Of a stretch of DNA of 33,234 bases, positions 1 through 8,959 are shown in pieces. The stretch is taken from contig JAKBJU010000022.1 in the NCBI GenBank assembly GCA_021835845.1, positions 1-33,234 on the forward strand, given 5' to 3'. A program made the position numbers and the translations under genes. Source of the stretch: Pseudomonadota bacterium. Its GTDB lineage: Bacteria > Pseudomonadota > Gammaproteobacteria > Burkholderiales > JABEVD01. The notes under the pieces were generated by a model that was not told where the DNA came from, did not search any database, and saw only the letters and a program-made list of their open reading frames with translations. Numbering within the stretch: the stretch's first letter is position 1; each line of letters opens with the position of its first letter.

Positions 1-182
1 GTGAAGCCGGAAGCCTTGAAGGAACGGCCGAATGCGTTCAGCGTCGGGAAATGCTGGTAATGGCAAGCCGAGCAGGGCATGCCGACCTGGCGTGCGAACG
101 CGGGGATAGCGTGAGCCTGCGGGGCCCAGGCCATTGCCGACATCAGCGCGGATGTCGCCAGAAGCGTTTTCTTGAATTGCAT
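1..182 (-). CDS. Secreted cytochrome c-like protein (partial, runs off left edge)
   Basis: The minus strand reads from ATG at 182 to the window edge without a stop, giving about 60 residues. A GGAG ribosome site lies just upstream of the ATG. Residues 1-25 form a typical Sec signal peptide ending AHA, followed by IPAFARQ. A single haem-binding motif CSACH follows at residues 37-41, then the segment HFPTLNAFGRSFK. From memory, proteins starting this way occur in iron- and sulfur-oxidising betaproteobacteria and are annotated only as cytochrome c or hypothetical. The protein should be exported and receive haem in the periplasm, which fits the ccm cluster downstream. The total number of haems and the function cannot be judged from this fragment. 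Confidence 0.75.
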   Translation of the reverse strand, partial: MQFKKTLLATSALMSAMAWAPQAHAIPAFARQVGMPCSACHYQHFPTLNAFGRSFKASGF

Positions 183-423
183 AATTGACTCCTTTATTAG
201 AAATGATGTACCTACTACACCCATCACACGCCCCCCTCCTGAAACTGGGCAGAATCGTGCAATGGACGATTTATACCATGGCAAAAAAAACAGCGTCAAA
301 CCAAAATCCACAACTGTTGCAATTGCGCAACACGAAAAAATTTCTTTTTGACCCCGGGCCTCGTTGCCTATTCCTGCATTATCTTTGTACACTCCCCTTT
401 CACTCGACTCCCGGAAAGCCAGA

Positions 424-1881
424 TTGAACGAATATCGTCTGCTGCGGCACCACCCCAAATCCTTCCTGAAGCTGATCCTGGTCGGCTTCCTGCTGGTCGC
501 ACTGCCGCTTTTCCTGGCGCTCGCCTACAGCGCACTGTCCATCGACCGGCTGGCGAACCAGAGCAGGCAGGCCGTCTATCAGGCGGAAAGGATCGCGCAC
601 GGCAGCAGGATCCTGGTCGACCAGGTCGCCGCAATGGAGCGCAGCATCCGGCTGTCCCTGATCCTGGGGGACGCCACCTTGCTGGAAGGCTATTACCAGG
701 CACATGACAAATTCGCGGCCACTTCGGCAAGCCTCGCCACGCTGCCGCTGAAGGACGACCAGAGAGCGCTTCTGGACAAGCTGCAAGCCGCGGAATCGGC
801 AATCTTCATGAAAATCGGGGGCGCCCGCAATTCCCCCGCTGGGCTGACGGCAAGCACCGTCGACTTCACCTCCCTGCTGGATTCTGCGCGCTCCTTCCTC
901 AACCGCGGAGATGCGCCGATCGAACACGAAGTGGATGCGATGCAGGCGATGGCGGCCCGGGCGCGAACCATCGTCATCTGGCAGCTGCTCGCGCTGGTGC
1001 CGGTCGCCATCCTGCTGGCCTCAGGATTCTCCCTTCTGATCAACCGCCCGATCCGGCAAATCGACGAAGCGATCCGCATCATGGGACAGGGCGAACTGTC
1101 GCAAAGCATCGTCGTGGAAGGACCGCAAGACCTGACAAGACTCGGCGAGCGGCTCGACTGGATGCGCAGGCGCCTGCTGGACCTGGAAGCGCAAAAGACC
1201 CGTTTTCTCCAGCATGTTTCGCACGAACTCAAAACCCCTCTCACCTCGATCAGGGAAGGCGCCGACCTGCTCGCGGCAGGCGTAACCGGGGCGCTCAACG
1301 AAAAACAGATGCAAGTGGCAAGGATCCTGCTCGGGAACAGTGTAGAATTGCAAAAGCGCATCGAGGATCTGCTCAATTACAGCGCAATCCAGTCCGGCAG
1401 CACCGTGACCACGAGGCAGCGGGCGGATCTGAAACAGATTCTGGATGCGGTTTTACATGACCAGACGCTTTCCATCATGAACAAATCACTGCAAATCGAC
1501 CTCAACTGCCCGAACCTTCCGCTCGAATGCGACGAACAGAAAATCAGGATTGCCGTGGACAACCTGCTGTCCAATGCGGTCAAGCATTCGCCCCATGGCG
1601 GCAAAATCGAGATTCTCGCCCAGAAGGCACAACACAGCATCGTCATGGATGTCATCGACTCCGGCCAGGGCGTGGCCTTGGAGGACCGCGACAGGATTTT
1701 CGATCCCTTCTACCAGGGCCGCAAACCGTCCCACAGCCCGACTTCCGGAACCGGACTGGGATTGTCGATCGCGCGGGAATACGTGAAGGCGCAGGGGGGA
1801 GCCCTGGAACTCGTGGACCGGGAAACGGGAGGGGCGCATTTTCGCATCACCCTGCCCGATACCTGCGGAGCCGCTTCATGA
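424..1881 (+). CDS. Sensor histidine kinase of QseE/GlrK type
   Basis: Membrane-bound two-component kinase of 485 residues. A transmembrane segment lies near residues 16-37, a periplasmic sensor region of about 145 residues follows, and a second membrane segment lies near 183-205. Next are a HAMP linker, a HisKA dimerisation domain with phospho-acceptor H267 in SHELKTP, and an HATPase domain with N box DNLLSNAVKH (from 379) and G box GTGLGL (442-447). I chose the TTG at 424 because a GGAAAG site lies 5 bases upstream and it places the first membrane helix where the family has it. An in-frame TTG at 364 lacks such a site. The stop overlaps the next gene by four bases. The lipoprotein and sigma54 regulator that follow match the glrK-qseG-glrR order of enterobacteria. 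The signal sensed is unknown. Confidence 0.85.
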   Translation: MNEYRLLRHHPKSFLKLILVGFLLVALPLFLALAYSALSIDRLANQSRQAVYQAERIAHGSRILVDQVAAMERSIRLSLILGDATLLEGYYQAHDKFAATSASLATLPLKDDQRALLDKLQAAESAIFMKIGGARNSPAGLTASTVDFTSLLDSARSFLNRGDAPIEHEVDAMQAMAARARTIVIWQLLALVPVAILLASGFSLLINRPIRQIDEAIRIMGQGELSQSIVVEGPQDLTRLGERLDWMRRRLLDLEAQKTRFLQHVSHELKTPLTSIREGADLLAAGVTGALNEKQMQVARILLGNSVELQKRIEDLLNYSAIQSGSTVTTRQRADLKQILDAVLHDQTLSIMNKSLQIDLNCPNLPLECDEQKIRIAVDNLLSNAVKHSPHGGKIEILAQKAQHSIVMDVIDSGQGVALEDRDRIFDPFYQGRKPSHSPTSGTGLGLSIAREYVKAQGGALELVDRETGGAHFRITLPDTCGAAS

Positions 1882-2390
1882 AGCGAATGATTGCCCTCTC
1901 CATGGCGGCAATGCTTGCCGCATGCTCGAGCGCCCCGCCGCAACAGTCCATGATCCCGCCTGCCGTCAGCGTGCAATCGATGCCAACCCACGACATCGAC
2001 GGGCTCATGCAATATTACGGACAACTGGGTAAAATTCCCGCCCCCCGACTCGAGGCCGAATATCAGAACGCCAGCCTCGACTATTCGAAAACCGGGAGCG
2101 ACTCAAGCCGGATGAGGCTCGCCCTGCTGCTCTGGCTGCCCGGAACTTCTTTCCGCAACTCCCAGGCCGCGCTCGACCTGCTCAAGGCCAAGCCGATGCT
2201 CGACCCCGGCCTGCACAGCTTCGCAGACATTTTCGCTGCAATGCTGGCGCAGCAGCAGGATGCCGAAAATGCACAGCAGCATCTGGAGCAGATGCTCAAG
2301 GAGGAAAAGAAGCATTCCTCGGCCCTCCAGGACAAGATCGACGCCGTCAAGAAGATGGAGAAGGCGCTGATTCACATGGAAAAGCAATAA
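1878..2390 (+). CDS. QseG-like outer-membrane lipoprotein
   Basis: Predicted lipoprotein of 170 residues. The N-terminus MKRMIALSMAAMLAAC carries a lipobox LAAC with lipidated C16, followed by a Ser/Pro/Gln-rich stretch. The rest is mostly helical, with a charged, Gln-rich coiled-coil-like C-terminus (about residues 115-170). The ATG overlaps the TGA of the kinase gene (ATGA), so translation is probably coupled, and the response regulator starts one base after its stop. Position and size match QseG of the QseE-QseG-QseF system, where QseG interacts with the kinase to control its activity. Sequence similarity to QseG is weak by eye, so the assignment rests mainly on context and lipoprotein character. 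Confidence 0.7.
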   Translation: MKRMIALSMAAMLAACSSAPPQQSMIPPAVSVQSMPTHDIDGLMQYYGQLGKIPAPRLEAEYQNASLDYSKTGSDSSRMRLALLLWLPGTSFRNSQAALDLLKAKPMLDPGLHSFADIFAAMLAQQQDAENAQQHLEQMLKEEKKHSSALQDKIDAVKKMEKALIHMEKQ

Positions 2391-2391
2391 C

Positions 2392-3732
2392 ATGGCCGAT
2401 CCGCGCGAAAAAATCCTGATCGTGGACGACGACGCCGATCTTCTGCAGCTCCTGTCCATGCGCCTGTCATCTGCAGGATTTGAAGTCGAAACCGCCGACT
2501 GCGCAGAAGCCGCCGTCAACCGGCTCGACCTGGTGCGCCCGCAACTGGTGATCACCGACATGCGCATGAAGGAAATGGACGGCATGGCCCTGTTCGAACA
2601 CATTCACCGGACCATGCCGGCGCTTCCCGTCATCATCCTGACAGCGCACGGCACCATCCCCGACGCGGTTGCCGCAACCCAGCGCGGCGTATTCGGCTAT
2701 CTGACCAAACCCTTCGACAGCACCGTGCTGCTCGACCAGGTAAGCAGGGCGCTCAAGGTCTCTGCAGGCGCCGCGCCCCGCCAGAGCGACTGGCGCGCCG
2801 AAATCATCACGCAAAGCCCGATTATCGAGGACCTTCTGGCAAAAGCCCAGCTTGTCGCGCAAAGCGATGCAAGCGTGGTCATCCGGGGCGAGAGCGGCAC
2901 CGGCAAGGAACTTCTGGCGCGCGCCATCCACAACGCCAGCCGGCGATCCGGCAAGCCTTTCGTGGCCATCAATTGCGCCGCCATCCCCGAGCAACTGCTC
3001 GAATCCGAGCTTTTCGGATACGTCAGGGGCGCCTTCACCGGAGCCGTCCGGGATCACAAGGGGCTGTTCCAGGTCGCGGAAGGGGGAACGCTTTTCCTCG
3101 ACGAAATCGGCGACATGCCGCTCCTACTCCAGAGCAAGCTGTTGCGCGTCCTCCAGGAGCGCCAGGTCACGCCGGTCGGTTCCACGCAAGCGATCCCGCT
3201 GAACGTGCGCATCATTTCCGCGACTCACCGCGACCTGAAGGAAGAAGTCGCCTCCAGCCGGTTCCGCGAAGACATCTATTACCGTCTCAATGTCGTGGAG
3301 CTTTCGATCCCGCCCCTGTCCGGGCGACGCGAAGACATTCCTGCCCTGGCCAACCATTTCCTGTCCACGCTTGCCGAAAAATACCACAAGAACATCAACG
3401 GATTTTCGCCTGAAGCCATGGAAATCCTGGTCAGCGCCTCCTGGCCCGGAAATGTGCGGCAACTTCTGAATGTGGTAGAGCAGAGCGTGGCGCTTTGCAC
3501 CTCCTCCCTCATTTCTCCCGTTCTGGTGCGAAAAGCCATTCACGAGGAAGGACAAATCACTTCCCTGGAAGATGCGAGAAAACGCTTCGAGCGGGACTAT
3601 CTGATCCGGGTCCTGAAAATCACGGAAGGCAATGTGACCCAGGCGGCCAGGCTTTCCAAGCGCAACCGGACCGAATTCTACAAGCTGCTGCAAAAACACC
3701 AGCTCGACCCCTCCGAATTCAAGCAGGCCTAG
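2392..3732 (+). CDS. Sigma54-dependent response regulator of GlrR/QseF type
   Basis: Protein of 446 residues with three domains. A receiver domain (about 7-120) has the acidic pocket D12-D14, phospho-acceptor D56 and conserved K106. An AAA+ sigma54-interaction domain (about 140-370) has Walker A GESGTGKE at 166-173, the GAFTGA loop at 213-218 that contacts sigma54, and Walker B ending LFLDE near 238. The C-terminal Fis-type helix-turn-helix contains GNVTQAARLSKRNRTEFYK. It should be phosphorylated by the kinase encoded just upstream and activate sigma54 promoters. In E. coli the homologue GlrR drives glmY sRNA; the target here is unknown. All key residues are present, so it should be functional. 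A gap of about 60 bases separates it from ccmA. Confidence 0.9.
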   Translation: MADPREKILIVDDDADLLQLLSMRLSSAGFEVETADCAEAAVNRLDLVRPQLVITDMRMKEMDGMALFEHIHRTMPALPVIILTAHGTIPDAVAATQRGVFGYLTKPFDSTVLLDQVSRALKVSAGAAPRQSDWRAEIITQSPIIEDLLAKAQLVAQSDASVVIRGESGTGKELLARAIHNASRRSGKPFVAINCAAIPEQLLESELFGYVRGAFTGAVRDHKGLFQVAEGGTLFLDEIGDMPLLLQSKLLRVLQERQVTPVGSTQAIPLNVRIISATHRDLKEEVASSRFREDIYYRLNVVELSIPPLSGRREDIPALANHFLSTLAEKYHKNINGFSPEAMEILVSASWPGNVRQLLNVVEQSVALCTSSLISPVLVRKAIHEEGQITSLEDARKRFERDYLIRVLKITEGNVTQAARLSKRNRTEFYKLLQKHQLDPSEFKQA

Positions 3733-3791
3733 AGAACCATTCTAAGCCCTCCGAGAATTCGCTATACTTGAGGTTTTTTGACCGGTACTCC

Positions 3792-4406
3792 ATGTTCGAA
3801 GCCACTCGACTCGAATGCATGCGCGGCGACAGCAGGCTCTTTTCGGAGGTCGGCTTTCTCCTCGAACCTGGCGGGCTTCTCAACGTCAGGGGGGCCAACG
3901 GCAGCGGGAAAAGCAGCCTGCTCAGGATGCTCTGCGGCCTGATTCTTCCCGAAGCCGGCGAAATCAGGTGGAACGGCGTGAACATCAGGCATTCGCACGA
4001 CTACAAGCGGGCGCTCACCTATCTCGGGCATCTCAACGGCATCAAGGAAGAGCTCTCGGGACTGGAAAATCTGCGCATCAATTGCGGACTTGCCGGCTTC
4101 GACATCAGCGAGGAAGCCGCGATCGACGCTCTGGAGAGGATCGGGCTCGACGGGCGCGAGCATCTTCCCGTCAACGTGCTCTCCCAGGGGCAGCGGCGGC
4201 GCGTGATGCTGGCGAGACTTTTGGTTGCGAGAACGCCGCTCTGGATACTGGACGAACCGCTGGTCGCGCTCGACGCCGACGCCATCGGACTGATGCGCTC
4301 GCTGTTCGAGCTTCATCTCGAAAATGGCGGCATGCTGATCATGACCACGCACCAGGAGCTGGAAATCGCAGCCGGCACCACCCAGGAAATCAGGCTTTCC
4401 TCATGA
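3792..4406 (+). CDS. ccmA: Cytochrome c maturation ABC transporter ATPase CcmA
   Basis: ABC ATPase of 204 residues, the energy-providing subunit of the CcmABCD complex that releases holo-CcmE from CcmC during cytochrome c biogenesis. Walker A GANGSGKS lies at 34-41, the ABC signature LSQGQ at 130-134 (the glutamine-containing form common in CcmA), and Walker B WILDEP with D154-E155. The length is typical. The frame is open far upstream into glrR, but the ATG at 3792 starts the family N-terminus. A TATACT box at 3763-3768 could be a -10 element, though no good -35 is visible, so the cluster may have its own promoter or be read from the kinase operon. The stop overlaps the ccmB start. Confidence 0.92.
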   Translation: MFEATRLECMRGDSRLFSEVGFLLEPGGLLNVRGANGSGKSSLLRMLCGLILPEAGEIRWNGVNIRHSHDYKRALTYLGHLNGIKEELSGLENLRINCGLAGFDISEEAAIDALERIGLDGREHLPVNVLSQGQRRRVMLARLLVARTPLWILDEPLVALDADAIGLMRSLFELHLENGGMLIMTTHQELEIAAGTTQEIRLSS

Positions 4407-5068
4407 ACATGCTGGCATGGATATTGAGGCGGGATCTGCTGCTTGCGATGCGACGCAAGTCCGATGTTTTGACGACATTGTTCTTTTTCGTCATCATGGT
4501 CAGCCTGTTTCCTCTGGGAGTGGGACCCGAGCCGCAGCTTCTGAAGGCCATGGGCCCCGGCGTCCTGTGGGTCGCAGCGCTGCTCGCTTCCATGCTGTCC
4601 CTTGGACGGCTTTTTGCCGCCGATTATGCGGACGGCACGCTGGAACAGATGCTGCTTTGCCCCGAGTCGCTCGCGCTCATCGTCCTGGCGAAAGCCGCGG
4701 TGCACTGGCTCGCATCCGAGCTGCCGCTGGTGCTGATGGCGCCGCTTCTGGGGTTGCAATTCGGCTTGCCCGGCGATGCGCTATGGGTATTGACATTGTC
4801 CCTTCTGCTCGGCACGCCGGTCCTGAGCCTGGTGGGCGCAATCGGCGCCTCCCTGACACTGGGCTTGAGAGGCGGTGGTGTTCTGGTATCATTACTCGTT
4901 TTGCCGCTTTACATTCCGGTACTGATCTTCGGCGCGGGAGCGGTAGATGCAAGCACATCCGGCTTGGGAGCCGGGGGGCACCTCTCCATCCTGGGCGCGC
5001 TCCTGGTACTGGCATTGCTCGCCACACCGAAAGCGGTCGCTGCTGCATTGCACATTTCTTTGGAATAA
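4403..5068 (+). CDS. ccmB: Cytochrome c maturation membrane subunit CcmB
   Basis: Very hydrophobic 221-residue inner-membrane protein with about six transmembrane helices, the membrane partner of the CcmA ATPase. The start MNMLAWILRRDLLLAMRRKSD is characteristic of the family, and a Gly-rich hydrophobic segment follows, with LRGGGVLVSLLVLPLYIP in the second half. The ATG at 4403 overlaps the ccmA stop by four bases. The start of ccmC lies only three bases after its stop. Length and topology are those of ordinary CcmB; nothing unusual is seen. Confidence 0.92.
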   Translation: MNMLAWILRRDLLLAMRRKSDVLTTLFFFVIMVSLFPLGVGPEPQLLKAMGPGVLWVAALLASMLSLGRLFAADYADGTLEQMLLCPESLALIVLAKAAVHWLASELPLVLMAPLLGLQFGLPGDALWVLTLSLLLGTPVLSLVGAIGASLTLGLRGGGVLVSLLVLPLYIPVLIFGAGAVDASTSGLGAGGHLSILGALLVLALLATPKAVAAALHISLE

Positions 5069-5071
5069 AAA

Positions 5072-5815
5072 TTGAGCAAGATCAACCTGTACAAATTCGC
5101 GTCACCGGCAACCTTCTACGGACTTGCCGGCCAGATGATCCCGGGGTTTGCCGTCCTTTCCGCGATTCTTTTCGCCATCGGGCTCTATATCAGCTTTTTC
5201 GTGGCGCCCACCGACGCGCAGCAGGGCGAAGCCTACCGGATCATCTTCATCCACGTTCCGGCGGCCTGGATGTCGATGTTCATTTATGTGGTCATGGCAG
5301 TCTATGCAGGCGTCGGGCTCGCCTTCAACACCAGGCTCTCCGCGATGATGGCCCAGGCCCTCGCCCCGACCGGCGCCCTGTTCGCCTTCATCGCCCTTTT
5401 CACGGGCTCGTTCTGGGGAAAACCGATGTGGGGAACCTGGTGGGTATGGGATGCGCGGCTCACCTCCCAGCTGATCCTTTTCTTCCTTTATATCGGCTTC
5501 ATCTCGCTCCAGTCCGCCATCGACGACCCCAGGCGATCGGACCGGGCGGGCGCGCTGATCGCACTGGTGGGCGTCATCAACGTGCCCATCATCTACTTTT
5601 CGGTGAAATGGTGGAACACGCTGCATCAGGGCGCATCGATCAGCCTCACAAAAGCGCCTTCCATGGCGCACACCATGCTGGCCGGCATGCTGATCATGGC
5701 CGTTGCCTGCTGGACCTACACCATCGCAGTGGCCCTCTTCAGAGTGAGGCTCATCATACTCGAACGCGAGCGCCACGCCACCTGGGTCTCCGAATTGCTT
5801 GAGGATGCCAAATGA
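5072..5815 (+). CDS. ccmC: Haem-handling protein CcmC
   Basis: Six-helix membrane protein of 247 residues that presents haem to CcmE. The tryptophan-rich periplasmic motif WGTWWVWD, near residues 120-127, is the WWD signature that binds haem together with flanking histidines. The start codon is TTG at 5072, with GGA seven bases upstream; it gives MSKINLYKFASPATFY, matching family N-termini, and no better ATG exists. The stop overlaps the ccmD start by four bases. Confidence 0.93.
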   Translation: MSKINLYKFASPATFYGLAGQMIPGFAVLSAILFAIGLYISFFVAPTDAQQGEAYRIIFIHVPAAWMSMFIYVVMAVYAGVGLAFNTRLSAMMAQALAPTGALFAFIALFTGSFWGKPMWGTWWVWDARLTSQLILFFLYIGFISLQSAIDDPRRSDRAGALIALVGVINVPIIYFSVKWWNTLHQGASISLTKAPSMAHTMLAGMLIMAVACWTYTIAVALFRVRLIILERERHATWVSELLEDAK

Positions 5816-5997
5816 ACTGGGGAAGCTTTTCCGCATTTCTGCACATGGGCGGTTACGCCTTCTACGTATGGAGTTCGTTCGGCCTGTCCTTCCTGTTCCT
5901 CGCCCTCGAACTCCTGCTGCTCTCTAGCAGGCGGCGAACTTTGCTGAAGCGACTGGGTCAGATTCAAAGACTGAATGCATCCAGAGGATCGAAATGA
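5812..5997 (+). CDS. ccmD: Small membrane protein CcmD
   Basis: Protein of 61 residues with one transmembrane helix (about 15-38), preceded by [12 protein letters not shown] and followed by a basic tail. This is the layout of CcmD, which stabilises the CcmABC-CcmE complex. It overlaps ccmC at its start and ccmE at its stop by four bases each. Confidence 0.9.
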   Translation: MNWGSFSAFLHMGGYAFYVWSSFGLSFLFLALELLLLSSRRRTLLKRLGQIQRLNASRGSK

Positions 5998-6434
5998 AAC
6001 CGCGCCATAAAAAACTGGCTTTCATCGCGGCGGGCGTCGCAGGCATCGCCGTGATCGTCGCCCTCGTCATGAACGCTTTCAGAAGCAATCTCGTTTTCTT
6101 CTTCACCCCTTCCCAAGTGATCGCCAAGGAAGCGCCCGTAGGCCGCGCTTTCAGGATAGGGGGGCTTGTCGAAAAGGGCAGCCTCAAGCGCGAAAACGAC
6201 GGGCTTACCGTGCATTTCGTGGTGACCGACACCAAGCACGACATGAACGTGACCTACAAGGGCATCCTTCCCGACCTGTTCAAGGAGGGGAAGGGGGTCG
6301 TCGCCCAGGGCAGGCTCGATTCGAACGGCCAGTTCGTCGCCGACGAAGTGCTCGCCAAGCACGACGAGAACTACATGCCGCCCGAAGTGGCGAGCGAACT
6401 CAAAGCCGCAAAGGCTTCCAAGACAAACCTATAA
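5994..6434 (+). CDS. ccmE: Haem chaperone CcmE
   Basis: Protein of 146 residues with an N-terminal membrane anchor (about 9-29) and a periplasmic OB-fold domain. The haem-attachment site is present as LAKHDENY, with H123 forming the covalent bond to haem and Y127 as axial ligand, as in E. coli CcmE. It takes haem from CcmC and delivers it to CcmF/CcmH for ligation to apocytochromes. The C-terminal tail is short and Lys/Ala-rich. An 18-base gap separates it from ccmF. Confidence 0.95.
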   Translation: MKPRHKKLAFIAAGVAGIAVIVALVMNAFRSNLVFFFTPSQVIAKEAPVGRAFRIGGLVEKGSLKRENDGLTVHFVVTDTKHDMNVTYKGILPDLFKEGKGVVAQGRLDSNGQFVADEVLAKHDENYMPPEVASELKAAKASKTNL

Positions 6435-6452
6435 CCTTGCCGGAGACAGCCC

Positions 6453-8435
6453 ATGATTCCTGAAATTGGTCATTTTTCGCTGATATTGGCGCTGCTCCTG
6501 GCGCTGATCCAGGGCATCGTGCCGATATACGGCGCATCGAGAGGCATCGCTTCCCTGACGAACATCGCCAAACCCGTCGCGCAGGGGCAATTCGTCTTCG
6601 TCGCCATTGCCTTCGGTTGCCTCGTCTATTCCCTGATCAACAACGACTTCTCCGTTCTTTACGTCGCCGAACATTCCAATTCCCAGCTCCCGCTGCACTA
6701 CCGCATCGCCGCGGAATGGGGCGGACACGAAGGCTCGCTGCTGCTTTGGGTCACCATCCTGGGAATCTGGTCGATTGCAGTCACCGTATTCAGCCGCCAT
6801 CTGCCGGATGAAATGGTGGCCCGCGTGCTTGGCGTCATGGGGCTCATCAGCGTGGGCTTCCTGCTGTTCATGCTGCTCACCTCCGACCCTTTCGCCAGGA
6901 TATTTCCCGCCCCGCCGGACGGAAACGACCTCAATCCGCTGCTCCAGGATCCGGGCCTCGTGATCCATCCTCCCATGCTCTACATGGGCTACGTCGGCTT
7001 CTCGATCGCCTTCGCCTTCGCCATAGCCGCCCTCCTTTCCGGGAAGCTCGATGCGACGTGGGCACGCTGGTCCCGCCCCTGGACCACGACAGCATGGATC
7101 TTCCTGACAGTGGGCATCGCCCTGGGAAGCGGCTGGGCATACTATGAGCTCGGCTGGGGGGGATGGTGGTTCTGGGATCCTGTCGAGAACGCCTCCTTCA
7201 TGCCCTGGCTTGTCGGTACCGCGCTCATCCATTCGCTCGCCGTCACCGAGAAGCGGGGAAGCTTCAAGAGCTGGACGGTGCTGCTTGCGATCGCCGCATT
7301 TTCGCTGAGCCTGCTCGGAACCTTCCTGGTCCGCTCCGGGGTGCTCACTTCGGTGCACGCTTTCGCGACCGACCCCAGGCGCGGCATGTTCATTCTCATC
7401 TTCCTGGTGACGGTGATCGGGAGCTCGCTCCTGCTTTACGCATGGCGCGCCCCCAAAGTCGGGCTGGGTGGCAAGTTCGACGTCATTTCCCGCGAATCCA
7501 TGCTGCTCTCGAACAACGTGCTGCTCGCCGTCGCGTCGCTCTCCGTGCTGCTCGGAACGCTCTACCCGCTCCTCGTCGACGCACTGGGCCTTGGCAAGAT
7601 TTCCGTTGGCCCGCCCTACTTCAACGCCATTTTCGTGCCGCTGATGGTGCCCACCCTGTTCCTGATCGGCATCGGGCCGATTGCAAGCTGGAAAAAGGCC
7701 AGCCTGCCCGATCTCGCTTCCAGGCTCAAATGGGCTTTTGCCGCGAGCATCGCATCCGCAGCCATCCTTCCCATCGTCATGGGCAAATGGACGCCGCTCA
7801 TCAGCCTCGGATTCCTGCTTGCGGCATGGGTGATTTTCACCACCTTGCTCGCCTTCTGGAACAGGATCAAAACTTCCGAGGACAAACTCGGCGCGATAAC
7901 CAAGCAGTCCATGAGCTACTACGGCATGCTGCTCGGCCACCTCGGCGTCGCGGTATTCGTGATCGGGGTCACCATGGTGAAAGGCTATGAAACGGAGCGT
8001 GACGTCAGGATGAACGTTGGCGACACCCTCAAAATCGCTTCCTACACTTTTCGTTTCGACGGCACCAGCGACATTCAGGGACCCAACTACCAGGCCACCA
8101 GAGGATTCATCACGGTCATGGAGAACGGCCGCCAGCTTCTCATGCTGCACCCCGAGAAGCGCAAGTACAACGCCTCGGGAATGATGATGACCATCGCCTC
8201 CATCGACCCCGGGCTCACCCGCGACCTCTACGTCTCGCTCGGGGAGCCTATCGACAACAATGCGTGGAGCGTCAGAATCTACTACAAACCCTTCGTCGAC
8301 TGGATATGGAGCGGGTGCCTGATCATGGCGCTCGGCGGAATATTGGCAGTCGCAGACAGGCGCTACCGCATAGCGATCAAAAAGTCCGCAGCGCAGTCCG
8401 CGCAGCATCTCGAACCGGCCATGGTGCATAAATGA
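6453..8435 (+). CDS. ccmF: Cytochrome c haem lyase CcmF
   Basis: Large polytopic membrane protein of 660 residues, the normal family length, forming the haem ligation core with CcmH and CcmI. WGGHEGSLLLWV occurs at 89-100. The WWD haem-binding motif WGGWWFWD lies at 235-242, followed by PVENASFMPWL. A periplasmic domain with HPEKRKY near the C-terminus precedes the last helix. The start ATG is preceded by a CCGGAG region. It overlaps the downstream thioredoxin gene by four bases. It appears intact. Confidence 0.95.
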   Translation: MIPEIGHFSLILALLLALIQGIVPIYGASRGIASLTNIAKPVAQGQFVFVAIAFGCLVYSLINNDFSVLYVAEHSNSQLPLHYRIAAEWGGHEGSLLLWVTILGIWSIAVTVFSRHLPDEMVARVLGVMGLISVGFLLFMLLTSDPFARIFPAPPDGNDLNPLLQDPGLVIHPPMLYMGYVGFSIAFAFAIAALLSGKLDATWARWSRPWTTTAWIFLTVGIALGSGWAYYELGWGGWWFWDPVENASFMPWLVGTALIHSLAVTEKRGSFKSWTVLLAIAAFSLSLLGTFLVRSGVLTSVHAFATDPRRGMFILIFLVTVIGSSLLLYAWRAPKVGLGGKFDVISRESMLLSNNVLLAVASLSVLLGTLYPLLVDALGLGKISVGPPYFNAIFVPLMVPTLFLIGIGPIASWKKASLPDLASRLKWAFAASIASAAILPIVMGKWTPLISLGFLLAAWVIFTTLLAFWNRIKTSEDKLGAITKQSMSYYGMLLGHLGVAVFVIGVTMVKGYETERDVRMNVGDTLKIASYTFRFDGTSDIQGPNYQATRGFITVMENGRQLLMLHPEKRKYNASGMMMTIASIDPGLTRDLYVSLGEPIDNNAWSVRIYYKPFVDWIWSGCLIMALGGILAVADRRYRIAIKKSAAQSAQHLEPAMVHK

Positions 8436-8959
8436 AAGCAAAATTCGTCATTCCGCTCGCGCTGTTCCTGGTCCTGGTCGTCTTTCTCGGGATCGGACTC
8501 AGGCTCAACCCCAGGGAAGTCCCCTCTCCCCTGATCGGCAAGCCCGCCCCGCAATTCCAGCTTACCGACGTGCACGATCCTTCGAAGGTCTTCTCCAGCC
8601 GCGACATGCTCGGAAAAGTCTGGCTCCTGAACGTCTATGCCTCGTGGTGCGAATCCTGCCGCGACGAACATCCGCTGCTGGTGGCATTCTCCGGAAAGCG
8701 GCTCGTCCCCATCGTCGGCCTCGACTACAAGGACAAACCGGAAGATGCCCGAAAATGGCTGGACCAGATGGGCAACCCTTACGAGCTCAGCGTATCCGAC
8801 CTGGATGGGCGGGTCGGCATCAATTACGGCGTCTACGGCGTACCGGAAACCTACGTGATCGACAAATCCGGCATCATCCGCGACAAGATCATCGGGCCCG
8901 TGACGACCAAGAGTCTCGATGAAAGAGTCATCCCCCTGGTCAAGGAATTGTCGCAATGA
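8432..8959 (+). CDS. ccmG: Thiol:disulfide reductase CcmG (DsbE)
   Basis: Membrane-anchored thioredoxin-like protein of 175 residues with one N-terminal helix (about 5-23). The redox active site is WCESC (C73 and C76), and the cis-proline loop YGVPET has P138, as in DsbE/CcmG. It keeps apocytochrome CxxCH cysteines, or CcmH, reduced in the periplasm. It overlaps ccmF and ccmH by four bases at each end. Confidence 0.93.
   Translation: MKAKFVIPLALFLVLVVFLGIGLRLNPREVPSPLIGKPAPQFQLTDVHDPSKVFSSRDMLGKVWLLNVYASWCESCRDEHPLLVAFSGKRLVPIVGLDYKDKPEDARKWLDQMGNPYELSVSDLDGRVGINYGVYGVPETYVIDKSGIIRDKIIGPVTTKSLDERVIPLVKELSQ

Noticed and set aside
183-423. Intergenic region between cytochrome and kinase genes as site of an RNA gene
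   Set aside because: Apart from the ribosome site at its left edge and the weak sigma54-like element, I see no stable hairpin with a T run or other defined structure.
6429-8441. A 670-codon open frame on the minus strand
   Set aside because: It lies wholly antisense to ccmF, which has all family motifs; the frame is low-complexity in Glu, Gly, His and Arg, as expected from the mirror of a GC-rich gene.
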